Shown: one piece after another, positions 46,180-55,060 of the stretch | Layout of the letters: every line of letters starts with the position of its first letter | Position numbering within the stretch: position 1 is the first letter of the stretch | Source: Prolixibacteraceae bacterium | Lineage (GTDB): Bacteria > Bacteroidota > Bacteroidia > Bacteroidales > Prolixibacteraceae | DNA length: 64,000 nt | Direction: 5' to 3' | NCBI GenBank assembly: GCA_028683385.1 | Contig: JAQUIJ010000006.1 | Location: 62,001-126,000, forward strand | Position numbers and translations under genes: made by a program | Notes under the pieces: model-generated | What the model saw: only the letters and a program-made list of their open reading frames with translations | Databases searched by the model: none | What the model was told of the DNA's origin: nothing

Positions 46180-46270
46180 AAATCGAAGATGTAGTTCAAA
46201 AGACACACTATACCTAAGTTCCTATGAAAAAACTCAGGAACTTAGGTACTCAGGTATTTAGATGCTTTTT

Positions 46271-47110
46271 TTATTTTACCGGGAAATAACCAACTTCAAC
46301 AACCATTTTTTGACCTTCAGGACTTAAAATCCAGTCAATGTATTTTTTGAGTTCACCAGTTGGCCTGTTTTTCAAATACATGAATAAGTAACGGCTAATT
46401 GGATACTGGTCGTTTTTAATGGTTTCAGCATTGGCTGCATAAGCCGGGCTATTTTCATCCTTTTTTACTTTGCAGATTTCAATGCCTTCAGCATAAGCTG
46501 CTCCACCATAACCGATTCCGTTTGGATCTTTCTTCACTGCATTAACCACAGCAGCAGTTCCTGGTAAGGTCTGGCAATTTGAAGCATAATCGCCTTTCAC
46601 TACGTTTTCCTGAAAGAAAACATAAGTACCTGAACTATTTTCGCGTCCATAAAGTTTGATGTCAGCATCAGCGCCTCCAACTTCTTTCCAGTTTGTAATT
46701 TTGCCACTAAACATGTCGCCCAATTGTTTAATGGTCAGTTCTTTTACCTTGTTCGAAGGATTCAGATAAACAGTAATTCCGTCTTTAGCACAGGCAACTT
46801 CAACACCAAGCGTATTGTATCGGGCTTTCAGTTTGTCTTTTTCCGATGCTTTCATTTTACGGCTGGCATTGGCTATGTCGGTAGCTCCGTTAATTAAGGC
46901 CGAGATCCCAACTCCTGAACCGCCTCCGGTCACCTGAATGGCTGTGTTTGGATTGCTTTTCATGTAAACTTCGGCCCATTTCTGAGCAAGAATAACTAAG
47001 GTATCAGAACCTTTTACTACAATTTTATTGCTGGCAGGTGCAAAAGCGAAACCTACCATACCCAATAAAATGGCGATTATTGCAAACTTTTTAATATTCA
47101 ATGTTTTCAT
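46271..47110 (-). CDS. pstS: phosphate ABC transporter substrate-binding protein PstS
   Basis: A 279-residue periplasmic protein begun at the ATG at 47110 (MKTLNIKKFAIIAILLGMVG), which gives a signal peptide; a frame extension to 47143 is unlikely. It has the KGSDTLVILAQKW start, the phosphate-loop VTGGGSGVGISALINGATDIANASR and SSGTYVFFQENV with the second phosphate loop. This is the smaller PstS type common in Bacteroidota and distinct from the 340-residue E. coli protein. It lies 33 bp after the porin gene. Confidence 0.92.
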   Translation of the reverse strand: MKTLNIKKFAIIAILLGMVGFAFAPASNKIVVKGSDTLVILAQKWAEVYMKSNPNTAIQVTGGGSGVGISALINGATDIANASRKMKASEKDKLKARYNTLGVEVACAKDGITVYLNPSNKVKELTIKQLGDMFSGKITNWKEVGGADADIKLYGRENSSGTYVFFQENVVKGDYASNCQTLPGTAAVVNAVKKDPNGIGYGGAAYAEGIEICKVKKDENSPAYAANAETIKNDQYPISRYLFMYLKNRPTGELKKYIDWILSPEGQKMVVEVGYFPVK

Positions 47111-47143
47111 TTTTTCTGTTTTTAATATTGTTATAATTTTCAA

Positions 47144-48511
47144 TTAAAATTTAGCCTGAATTCTAAACGTCAAAACGTTGTTGTTAACATTCTTGCTGTA
47201 GTCAATTCCGTTTTTTACAACCGTTCCATCAGCTTTGGTATAGTTTTCGGTCAGTAGTCCGGCAGCGCTTACCTTTTCATTATTTACGATGTCGTAGTTT
47301 AACGAAATGCGGATGTTGTCGTCGAAATAGTGATGTAATGCAAATCCGAAAGTTGTAGTAGCCAGGTCGCTTTTACCACTTACCCTGTTTTTTAAAGTAG
47401 TAGCATCTGTCGAAGTGTATTTTGCAATTGTAACATCCTTACCGGTAATGTCTGTATTCGGATCGTAGTAATCGTAACGAAACGAGAATTGGTTCTTCTT
47501 ACCCAGATTCTTAATCCAATAAAGGTAATATCCTGAGAAATTATTCTGGAAATTGGCAACTCCCGGAATTGCGGCTGTTGTTCCTGATGCAGCAACCGGA
47601 GAATAACCAATTGAAGCATTTTTCCCGGCAAGGTATTCGCCTTTCAACGACATTCCACCCAAAAGATCGGCAAACAACTGGAACTCGCCACCAAACCAAT
47701 TCCTTTGAACGGCATCTCCAACATTAATATCTTTAATGGTAGTATAGTCGCTGCTTAAAGTCTTCAGGGCATTCGATTTTAATGATCCGAAGTAGCCGCT
47801 GGCACCAAAATCAAGTCCGCCGAAACTTCCTAAACTTAGGTTGTAAGTAGCGCGAATCATGATGTCTTTATAGTTATCAAAATCTTTGTTCTCGTTGCTG
47901 TTCAGGTTTGTTCCTGCGTTGTTGGCAATGGTTAACCCATCATTACCATTCAGCAAAGCCAGTTGCACGTGAACCGGGGTATTTTCAGGATTATATTCGA
48001 GTTTAGCTCCAAGTGCGTATTCGCCTGGATATAAAGTGCGAATGATCAACGACCGTTCAAGGTTTTCAAGCTGACCCGAGGAATACTCAACTTCGTAGTT
48101 TGGGCGGTTAAATTTACCCATCCATAAACTAAACGAATTGGTCCAGCGGTCGTTTAAAACCACATAGGCCTCTCTCAGCGAAACTGAGCCTGGTAAAAAA
48201 TCAGGTTGCAACAGAAATTTCACTCCATCGGCTGCCTGATAAGTGAATTTTAATCTTGCACGTCGTAAAGAAAGATAATTTGTAGGCTGAGCATTCAGAC
48301 TTTCAAAATGTTGATACTGTGCCTGCATATAACCTGAAACTTTAATCTTGTTAAGTTTCGATAGATCAGCTTCATCAGTTGCAAGCCGTTCGATCAAACC
48401 TTCTACTTTGTCATTCACTTCAGTTAGCTTTTCGTTGACAGTTGCTTCCTGAGCATTTGCATTAAAAAACCATAGAGATAAGAGCAATAAAGCAATCAAA
48501 CTTTTTCTCAT
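47144..48511 (-). CDS. OprO/OprP-like phosphate-selective porin
   Basis: A 455-residue outer-membrane protein. It has a signal peptide (about 1-20, FFNANAQ), a short coiled segment (VNEKLTEVNDKVEGLIERLATDEADL), then a porin barrel in the OprO/OprP pattern (VSGYMQAQYQHFE, LRRARLKFTYQAADGVKFLLQPDFLPGSVSLREAYVVLND) and a terminal Phe in LTFRIQAKF. It is the first gene of the pst operon and probably the outer-membrane entry for phosphate or polyphosphate. The Pho-box-like array lies 50 bp upstream. Confidence 0.88.
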   Translation of the reverse strand: MRKSLIALLLLSLWFFNANAQEATVNEKLTEVNDKVEGLIERLATDEADLSKLNKIKVSGYMQAQYQHFESLNAQPTNYLSLRRARLKFTYQAADGVKFLLQPDFLPGSVSLREAYVVLNDRWTNSFSLWMGKFNRPNYEVEYSSGQLENLERSLIIRTLYPGEYALGAKLEYNPENTPVHVQLALLNGNDGLTIANNAGTNLNSNENKDFDNYKDIMIRATYNLSLGSFGGLDFGASGYFGSLKSNALKTLSSDYTTIKDINVGDAVQRNWFGGEFQLFADLLGGMSLKGEYLAGKNASIGYSPVAASGTTAAIPGVANFQNNFSGYYLYWIKNLGKKNQFSFRYDYYDPNTDITGKDVTIAKYTSTDATTLKNRVSGKSDLATTTFGFALHHYFDDNIRISLNYDIVNNEKVSAAGLLTENYTKADGTVVKNGIDYSKNVNNNVLTFRIQAKF

Positions 48512-48560
48512 GTTTCAATATTAGATTTTACTTGTTAAAAAACGATGTAAATTTTCTCCT

Positions 48561-48604
48561 ATATTGTTACAGTTCGATTACACATTTATTAATTGTATGT
48601 TACA
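48561..48604 (-). promoter_or_regulatory. Pho-box-like array of four 11-bp units
   Basis: Read on the minus strand, the units are TGTAACATACA, ATTAATAAATG, TGTAATCGAAC and TGTAACAATAT. TGTAA recurs at offsets 0, 22 and 33, and the second unit fits weakly. Paired 11-bp repeats with a CTGTnA core are the known binding pattern of PhoB. The array ends 50 bp before the porin start and thus sits where PhoB would activate the pst operon. A further CTGTAACA at 48661-48668 is out of phase. Confidence 0.65.
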
Positions 48605-48685
48605 GAAATATTATATGCCTGATTTTCAGTATAAATATTAAATATTTAAGATTATTAAAATGTTACAGACAGATAAAAAGTGCAA

Positions 48686-49807
48686 TTATTCGGAAGGCAA
48701 ATCGGGCGTCTGAATTCCCATTTCGTTTAGGACATCTCCTATTGCCAATACTAGTTTTTCAATGTCTTCCAAAAACAGTTGACCAATATTTCCAATCCTG
48801 AAACAGTTGGTATCGCTTAATTTTCCCTGGTAAATCACTTGTCCGCGCTGATGCAGACTTTCGTAGAATTGAGTAAAATCGAAATTCGCATGGTCAGGAA
48901 ATCGAAATGACGTGATGATATATCCCTGATCTTTTTTATCCAGATACGTTTTTAACCCGAGGGCTTCGGTTCCCTTCATCAATCGGCGATAGTTTTTCTG
49001 GTAACGTTCAGATCGTTTTGCAACTCCGCCTTCCGTTTTGAGTTCATCAATTGCTTTACGAAAGGCTAAAATGGATTGAATGGGCGGAGTGAAACGAAAC
49101 TGGTTGCTCTTTTTCATATCGATCCACTGGCTGTATAAATCGAGAGAAACGGTTCTGGCTTGTCCTGCGCATCTTTCGAGCGATTCTGATTTTGCAATCA
49201 CAAACGAAAACCCGGGAACTCCTTCGATACATTTGTTTGACGAAGAAATCAGGAAATCAATGTCCAGTGCCTTTAGGTTGATTGGTACAGCGCCAAAGCT
49301 GCTCATGGCATCCACTATAAATATTTTGCTGAATTTTTTCGCCAACAAGGCAATTCCTTCAATGTTGTTAAAAATGCCGGTTGTGGTTTCGCAATGAACA
49401 AGGGCGATGTGCGTTATCGTTTCATCGTCGAGCAGAATTTCTTCGGCATCATCAACCGAAGGAACTATATTTTCTTTGTATTTTAAAGTAGTTGTCCGGA
49501 TTCCATAAACATTGGCCATTTGCTTAATACGGTCGCCATAGGCTCCGTTGGTTAGAAGAAGCAGGTGTCCGAAACTGGGAATAACGGTCGAAATTACTGA
49601 TTCGACACCGAAAGTTCCAGAACCCTGCATCAGCACAGTATCGTACCCATCTTCCGGGGTCACTCCGGCAATGTTCAGCAATTCACTTCGTATTTCCTTT
49701 ACCACTTCCAGAAACTCCTTGTCACGCGAACCCATGTCGTGGAGCATGGCTTCTTTTACCGATTGTTTTGTATTTAGTGGCCCTGGGGTAAATAGTTTAT
49801 TGTCCAT
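48686..49807 (-). CDS. phnW: 2-aminoethylphosphonate--pyruvate transaminase
   Basis: A 373-residue PLP enzyme that converts aminoethylphosphonate and pyruvate to phosphonoacetaldehyde and alanine. The opening DNKLFTPGPLNTKQSVKEAMLHDMGSRDKEF is characteristic. PLP lysine is Lys192 in SSSNKCIEGVPGF, with VDAMSSFGAVP before it. It lies 11 bp after the MFS gene, in one operon with the AP-family hydrolase and phnX, and its stop is 174 bp upstream of the porin gene. Confidence 0.95.
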   Translation of the reverse strand: MDNKLFTPGPLNTKQSVKEAMLHDMGSRDKEFLEVVKEIRSELLNIAGVTPEDGYDTVLMQGSGTFGVESVISTVIPSFGHLLLLTNGAYGDRIKQMANVYGIRTTTLKYKENIVPSVDDAEEILLDDETITHIALVHCETTTGIFNNIEGIALLAKKFSKIFIVDAMSSFGAVPINLKALDIDFLISSSNKCIEGVPGFSFVIAKSESLERCAGQARTVSLDLYSQWIDMKKSNQFRFTPPIQSILAFRKAIDELKTEGGVAKRSERYQKNYRRLMKGTEALGLKTYLDKKDQGYIITSFRFPDHANFDFTQFYESLHQRGQVIYQGKLSDTNCFRIGNIGQLFLEDIEKLVLAIGDVLNEMGIQTPDLPSE

Positions 49808-49818
49808 ATTGATTGGTG

Positions 49819-51141
49819 TTATTCGATTATTGTTGATAATTCCGGAGTTTGGATTCGTGTATTCTCAGATTCAGCTTCCTGATTTTCTTTTCCGTAGTTC
49901 CATTTCAGGATGAGCAAAAAGGCTGCGATTAAGGTTACGATTACAAACAATCCAAAAAGCGTATCCCATCCGTATTTGCCAGAGACATATGCCACGGCAA
50001 CAGGTGAAAGCAACTGCCCGGCTGATCCGACTCCGTTAATCACTCCGGCAGCAAGCGCGGCTCCGTGATTTTTCCCGAAATCCATGGCCGCTGCTCCCGA
50101 CATGATTGAATCAGGCCCATAGGTGAAAAAGCCTATCAATCCGATTGAAACGATGGTTGGAACGATGCCGAGCGGACTGAGATGAGGTTGCAAATACAGC
50201 ACAAAAGCTAAACAGAAAAGCATGATTGAACTAATGGGGAAACGGCGCGATTTGAAAAGGTAATCGGAAGCATAGCCGGCGGCAAGTATGCCAAAAAAAC
50301 CGAAAGCCTCGTAAGCAATTGAGGTGTATCCGGCCTGTTGGTCGGAATATTTGAGGGCTTCAGACAAGTACAATGGAAGCCAGAAAAGGAAAGCGTATCG
50401 GGTAAACTTGACGAAAAAATACATGATTGCAGCAATCCAAACTGCTCCATTTTTCAGCACAGCCAACTGAGCCGTTTTTTCTTTTCGTTTACCTTTTGGT
50501 GTATCCGTGCTTTTTTCGAAGGATTCGAGATTCACGTCGGTTGGACTATTACGAGCCATCAGGATATAAACCAGCGAAATGAGCAGCAGCAGTATGGAAG
50601 GAACCAGAAATGCCCGACGCCACGATAAATTCGCCATGATAATCTGATTGGAGAGCCAGTAAGTGGCGAAAGCTGTTGCAGCCATCCCGCCAATCACATA
50701 ACAGGTGGTCCAGTACGACATGACTACGCCACGTTCTTTCTTTTTAAACCAGGGAGTCAGGTTTTTGATCAGCCCCGACCAACCTGACGATTGCCCGAAA
50801 CCATTTAATCCCATCAGGAAAAGAAACGAACCAACAGTTCCCATCCAACCCATCATCAGGTTTGAAATAACCGAAAGCAAAAGCCCGATGCCAACAATCA
50901 AACGTGGGCCGTGGCGGTCGCTCAGGTAGCCGTTCAGAAACTGGCCAATCATATACATAAGGCTGTAAACGGTAATGACAACTGCAAATTCATCTTTCGA
51001 GGTGTGCAGTTCGCGACTCAATACCGGCATGACCACACTGAAATTTTTCCGGCAAAAATACATTCCGAAATAAGCGAGCCAGGTTACTGAAAAGATTTGC
51101 AACCTCCACCTTTTCATTTCGGGCGAAATAGCTTTGGCCAT
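49819..51141 (-). CDS. MFS permease of the organophosphate-antiporter type, candidate AEP transporter
   Basis: A 440-residue protein with 12 transmembrane helices. The start EMKRWRLQIFSVTWLAYFGMYFCRKNFSVVMP and NGYLSDRHGPRLIVGIGLLLS, NGFGQSSGWSGLIKNLTPWF resemble the OPA family (GlpT, UhpT), which carry phosphorylated compounds. Since it sits between phnW and the AP-family gene with gaps of 11 and 3 bp, its cargo is probably a phosphonate such as AEP. This cargo is inference from context. Confidence 0.85.
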   Translation of the reverse strand: MAKAISPEMKRWRLQIFSVTWLAYFGMYFCRKNFSVVMPVLSRELHTSKDEFAVVITVYSLMYMIGQFLNGYLSDRHGPRLIVGIGLLLSVISNLMMGWMGTVGSFLFLMGLNGFGQSSGWSGLIKNLTPWFKKKERGVVMSYWTTCYVIGGMAATAFATYWLSNQIIMANLSWRRAFLVPSILLLLISLVYILMARNSPTDVNLESFEKSTDTPKGKRKEKTAQLAVLKNGAVWIAAIMYFFVKFTRYAFLFWLPLYLSEALKYSDQQAGYTSIAYEAFGFFGILAAGYASDYLFKSRRFPISSIMLFCLAFVLYLQPHLSPLGIVPTIVSIGLIGFFTYGPDSIMSGAAAMDFGKNHGAALAAGVINGVGSAGQLLSPVAVAYVSGKYGWDTLFGLFVIVTLIAAFLLILKWNYGKENQEAESENTRIQTPELSTIIE

Positions 51142-51144
51142 GTT

Positions 51145-52233
51145 TTATTTGGTATAAATATCCCTGATCGGTTTACCGATTGGATGCTCAGCCGTAAATT
51201 CCAGTCCAAGCAAAGCAGCAATCGTTGCGGCGTATTGCCTTTGATACAATTGCTCAGTCGTTTTTACTTCACCCAATGATTTTGTGTCGGGACCAATTAC
51301 AGCAATCCAGGTTTCACCCGAGTCTTTGATATTCTCCCCATGATCTTTCCATTGGTCTTTAATCAGATCTCCTCTGCCATGGTCGCAGGTGATAATCAAG
51401 GTTGTCTTGTTTTTATATTGAGGGTTGGATTGGACGATGGACCAAATATCGGCAAGCATGGCATCTTCGGCTTGGGCGCTTTTCAGGTATTGGTCATATT
51501 CGCCGGCATGGCCCAAATCGTCGGTTTCGTCAAAAGCAATGTACAGCACTTTAGGTTGGTAGGCTTTAAAGTATTCACGGGCAGCCATGTAAGTAATTAC
51601 ATCGGGACGAACATCAATAGGTCTGGGCGTAAGAAATTGCATGTCGTTGATCAGCTTCAGGTTCGAATTGTCGAACTTTAAAGTGTCAACATCCGAATTT
51701 ACATAAACGCCACTTCTTGGTTCGTTAATGATGTATGGGAAAACATCCCAGGTGCTAAATACTGCAACCTTCCCTTTGTAGCTTTTCTGTTGGTTGATGA
51801 ATTCCAGCACATTGGTGTTTTTATTCATTACCTTATCGTTCGAATTTACTGTCGGGTCGGCGTATCCGGTTAGCATTTCATTGTACCCGGGATACGAAAA
51901 CTGATATGGATTGGCCACATTTACTTTACTCCCGGCATTTCGGTTTCCGTGCAATTGTCCATTCGGTACTACAACATTCCAAATAAACGGGAAAAGCTTG
52001 CGCCTTCTTACCTCTAAATTATTGTTCCAGAAGCTTGCCGACGTCCCATCGTAATTTTTAGTGTAGTTTTTATTTTTCAACAAGGTTGAATCGGCGCCAC
52101 CAAATATTTCCTGCCAGCGCAAACCATCAAGAGTTACCAGAATGATGTTCTCTGTTTTTGTTTGCGCCTGTATTTTGCCGATTGTGAATTGGAAGAGCAG
52201 GATGAATACGGAAAGTGTGAATATCTTTTTCAT
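51145..52233 (-). CDS. secreted alkaline-phosphatase-superfamily hydrolase in the phosphonate locus
   Basis: A 362-residue protein with a signal peptide (about 1-23). The fold is the AP/nucleotide-pyrophosphatase type: metal-site Asp in IILVTLDGLRWQEIF, a probable nucleophilic Ser in QFSYPGYNEMLTG (the place of the Thr in NPP enzymes), FDETDDLGHAGEY and TCDHGRG with the second metal site, and His in KDHGEN. NPP-like enzymes split phosphodiesters. Since it is exported and sits with phnW and phnX, it may free AEP or phosphate from esters in the periplasm. Phosphonoacetate hydrolase (PhnA) is a cousin, but the signal peptide argues against that role. Confidence 0.8.
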   Translation of the reverse strand: MKKIFTLSVFILLFQFTIGKIQAQTKTENIILVTLDGLRWQEIFGGADSTLLKNKNYTKNYDGTSASFWNNNLEVRRRKLFPFIWNVVVPNGQLHGNRNAGSKVNVANPYQFSYPGYNEMLTGYADPTVNSNDKVMNKNTNVLEFINQQKSYKGKVAVFSTWDVFPYIINEPRSGVYVNSDVDTLKFDNSNLKLINDMQFLTPRPIDVRPDVITYMAAREYFKAYQPKVLYIAFDETDDLGHAGEYDQYLKSAQAEDAMLADIWSIVQSNPQYKNKTTLIITCDHGRGDLIKDQWKDHGENIKDSGETWIAVIGPDTKSLGEVKTTEQLYQRQYAATIAALLGLEFTAEHPIGKPIRDIYTK

Positions 52234-52257
52234 GGGATATTTAATGTTAGAAACGGT

Positions 52258-53136
52258 TTAGAAGAACATTGGGAAATAATTAAACAGTTGCTTTCCCTTT
52301 GTAACGGTGGGTAAATCCTGATGATTGGTCGGGACACTGGTCTCAATTTGTTGGTCAATTTCTTCCAGAACAGACCAACAATCCCAAACACCTTCGGCTA
52401 CAAAATTGGCACCGGCATTCAACAATTTACGACCGGCAACAGCAATCTTTTCGGCCAGCCAAACAGGGTCGGCAGCATTGGCCTCGGCGAGCGACAATCC
52501 CAACTCGTTTCCCGATTTGGTTAACCCGATTGTCCACACTCCCGCATTTTTACCTTCCTGAATGTCGGCAACCGTATCGCCGATTTTTACCATTTGGCTG
52601 AGCGGATAAACATCCATAATCTCGCAATTCAGGTAAATCATCCACGGTGCCGGGCGGCCAGCAGAAACTTCCGAAGAACTAATAATTGCATCGGGCAATA
52701 AACCTGCTGCGGTGGTTATTGGAATAATAGTATTCATCATTTCTTCGACATAACCTGTAGTTGTACCTACTTTGATGCCTTGCTTTTTGAGCGAATTAAT
52801 CAACTCAATAGCTCCGGAAATTGGGTCGCAATAGTCTTTTACAATTTCAGCCAAGGCTGGCTCCAATTCCGAATAAATACTTTCTACATCTGCTTCTGAT
52901 GGAACCCGGCCATATTCGGCCAGCCATTGTTTTTGTACCGTATCAAACCCGAAAAGCGCCCGAACGTGATCTTTCTTTGCCAATCCCATCGGAGTGCGTG
53001 CTTCTTCCATGGTGATAATAATTTCTCTTTTACGGAAAACTTCTATAAACACTTGCGTTGGCGCTATGCAACCGTAGTCGATGATCGTTCCAGCCCAGTC
53101 GAAAATGACTGCTTTAATGTTTTTGAGTTGATTCAT
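52258..53136 (-). CDS. phnX: phosphonoacetaldehyde hydrolase (phosphonatase)
   Basis: A 292-residue HAD-family enzyme that cleaves the C-P bond of phosphonoacetaldehyde to acetaldehyde and phosphate. The nucleophile Asp is Asp13 in AVIFDWAGTIIDYG; the Schiff-base Lys lies in TPMGLAKKDHVRAL; KIGDTVADIQEGKNAGVWTIGLTKSGNELG is the HAD Mg motif and cap region. I take the ATG at 53136; another four codons upstream (53148) is possible. It is upstream of the AP-family gene by 24 bp and completes the phnW pathway. Confidence 0.94.
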   Translation of the reverse strand: MNQLKNIKAVIFDWAGTIIDYGCIAPTQVFIEVFRKREIIITMEEARTPMGLAKKDHVRALFGFDTVQKQWLAEYGRVPSEADVESIYSELEPALAEIVKDYCDPISGAIELINSLKKQGIKVGTTTGYVEEMMNTIIPITTAAGLLPDAIISSSEVSAGRPAPWMIYLNCEIMDVYPLSQMVKIGDTVADIQEGKNAGVWTIGLTKSGNELGLSLAEANAADPVWLAEKIAVAGRKLLNAGANFVAEGVWDCWSVLEEIDQQIETSVPTNHQDLPTVTKGKQLFNYFPMFF

Positions 53137-53189
53137 ATTGCTTATCAATGTTTTATGTGAATGTTCATAACTTCCCTAATTGTTTTAAT

Positions 53190-53410
53190 CGGAGGGGCTT
53201 TGCCCCTTGCCCCAATTCCTTTTTTGTCTTGACACAAAAAAGGAATCAAAAAAGGTCAAGGCTGTGCCCGCTTCGCTCGAAAAACTAACGTTCGACGGCT
53301 AAAATCTTTTAAACTCGCCTGACGGCTCAAACAGAAAAGATTTTTTAACGCCGCCTTCACTTGTTTTTCGGCTCATCGGCCAAGGCCAGTCGCCACCAAC
53401 AAGAACCATT
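53190..53410. repeat. structured intergenic repeat with nested palindromes
   Basis: It begins with GGGGCTTTGCCCC (53194-53206), then ATTCCTTTTTTGT (53215-53227) is inverted perfectly at 53234-53246, and AAAATCTTTT / AAAAGATTTT arms follow around 53301-53345. I recognise the pattern (CTTGACACAAAAAAGGAA near GTCAAGGC, GACGGCT) as a dispersed noncoding repeat of Bacteroidota genomes. It lies between phnX and susD and may separate their expression. No ORF fits. Confidence 0.65.
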
Positions 53411-53466
53411 TCCATTTTAGGCAAAATACCAGACATCCATTATGTTTTAAATAATTTTTTTTACCA

Positions 53467-53495
53467 TAAAACCCTGACAGCAAAAGCTGCCAGGG
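53467..53495 (-). terminator. terminator behind the SusD gene
   Basis: On the minus strand CCCTGGCAGC and GCTGTCAGGG form a 10-bp stem around a TTTT loop, followed by TTTTAT. Confidence 0.7.
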
Positions 53496-53532
53496 AAATC
53501 AAACAGAGGAATGTATATATGAACGATGCTGT

Positions 53533-55023
53533 TTATTTGATGATCCACATTTCCGAATTAATGTCGTCGGTTGCAGCGCCAAATTGACTAGTCAGGGCTG
53601 CATTGTAATTGGTGGCGTTGGTCGTCCGTTCAGAACTTGGATACTGCCAGCGTTTGGCAATACGTCCGCTGTTCGCTGTTCCGGGGCCAGTGAGGAAAGT
53701 TGGCACACCTGTACGTCGGTAGTTGTTGTAAGCTTCCCATCCCGAATTCTGGAAGAACGCCAGGTATTTCTGAGTTAAAATCTGAGTAAGTGCTGTGGCA
53801 GAGGTGCTGCTTAATTTGACAGAAGGCTGCGCATAATAGGCAGTCCATTTTGTTTCAACATCAGTTACCCCGTGGAAAGTCCATGATGCTTTAATGCCTT
53901 TGGTGTAGTAATCTTCGGCATTGCCGGCAACCCAACCACGGTTAATCGCTTCGGCAATGCTAAAGCACACTTCGGAATAACCAATTTGAATACATGGTTC
54001 GCCAAGGTAGGAGCTGTAATAATGGCTTTTACTGATTGGCGAATATTCTCCGTTCAGCATTTTGGTTGACATGTCGTCCAAACTTTCGCCTGAACTTGCT
54101 CCAACATAAGCTTCGTAATCGGATGCTGTAAGTCCGGCTTTAATTTTGGCAGGAGCCGGATCGGCAACAATGAAAGTACGAGGGTCTTTCAACGATACCA
54201 GAGTATTCAGGTAAGTGGCCGCCATGTTGTTACGGGTGGCTGTCTGTCCGTAATTATCCTGATTCAGTGGGTATTTTGTGTCAGAGCTGTTGTAAGTGAA
54301 CTTCAGGTTATCGTCCAACGAAGTCATTGCCGGGTATTTGGTCGGGTTATTTACCACATTGGCAAATTGAGTTTTGATGTTCAGATCGGTATCCGATTCT
54401 TTTTTGCTCAGTGCTATCAGTACGCGAAGTTTGTAGCTGTTCACCACTTTTTGCCATTTCATAAGGTCGTTGCCAAGCATAAAATCACCTGTAAGAGATT
54501 GGTCGTTACTGTTAATGAGGGTCTGAAGTTCAGTATTCGATTCTTCGAGCCAGGTTAATGCCTGTTTAAATACCGCTTTTTGCGTATCGTATGTTGGAGC
54601 TGTATTTTCAAGGCTTTTCAACGCATCTGTCATTGGTACATCACCGAGCCTCAAACTCATATCGACAAAAAAGTAGGCTTTAAAAAATTTGCCGATGGCG
54701 GAATATGGATTGTTATCGGCTAAACCAACACGCTTTGCTTCCGAAATCATCTGGTTCACATTCTTCAACTGATCGTAATTGAAGTCGGTTGTTGTCCAGT
54801 CGTATTCCTGATCGTCGTAATAAGCGTAGTTGCTGCAGTGAAATTGACCCCATCTCATTTGGTCGCTCCATGGCGAGTAATACAGTTTGTAAAGTACTCT
54901 GGTAAATACCAGTGATGGAGGTACATCACCCGGACGGTTCGGATCTTTTTCAAGATCTGAAAATTTCTGGCATGACGATAATCCTACTGCGAATACCATC
55001 ATGAATATGATTAATTTTTTCAT
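53533..55023 (-). CDS. SusD/RagB-like outer-membrane lipoprotein
   Basis: A 496-residue lipoprotein (lipobox VGLSSC, Cys18) of the SusD-like superfamily: tetratricopeptide-like helices with DLEKDPNRPGDVPPSLVFTRVLYKLYYSPW near the N-terminus and EAINRGWVAGNAEDYYTKGIKASWTFHGV in the C-terminal half; QNSGWEAYNNYRRTGVP is the usual late motif. SusD proteins cap the paired SusC transporter and bind the substrate at the surface. It is paired with the SusC gene (37-bp gap). Its position next to phnX suggests a phosphonate-containing substrate. Confidence 0.92.
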   Translation of the reverse strand: MKKLIIFMMVFAVGLSSCQKFSDLEKDPNRPGDVPPSLVFTRVLYKLYYSPWSDQMRWGQFHCSNYAYYDDQEYDWTTTDFNYDQLKNVNQMISEAKRVGLADNNPYSAIGKFFKAYFFVDMSLRLGDVPMTDALKSLENTAPTYDTQKAVFKQALTWLEESNTELQTLINSNDQSLTGDFMLGNDLMKWQKVVNSYKLRVLIALSKKESDTDLNIKTQFANVVNNPTKYPAMTSLDDNLKFTYNSSDTKYPLNQDNYGQTATRNNMAATYLNTLVSLKDPRTFIVADPAPAKIKAGLTASDYEAYVGASSGESLDDMSTKMLNGEYSPISKSHYYSSYLGEPCIQIGYSEVCFSIAEAINRGWVAGNAEDYYTKGIKASWTFHGVTDVETKWTAYYAQPSVKLSSTSATALTQILTQKYLAFFQNSGWEAYNNYRRTGVPTFLTGPGTANSGRIAKRWQYPSSERTTNATNYNAALTSQFGAATDDINSEMWIIK

Positions 55024-55060
55024 TTCTGTATAATTGTGAGTTTGTAAATAAAACTTTGGT

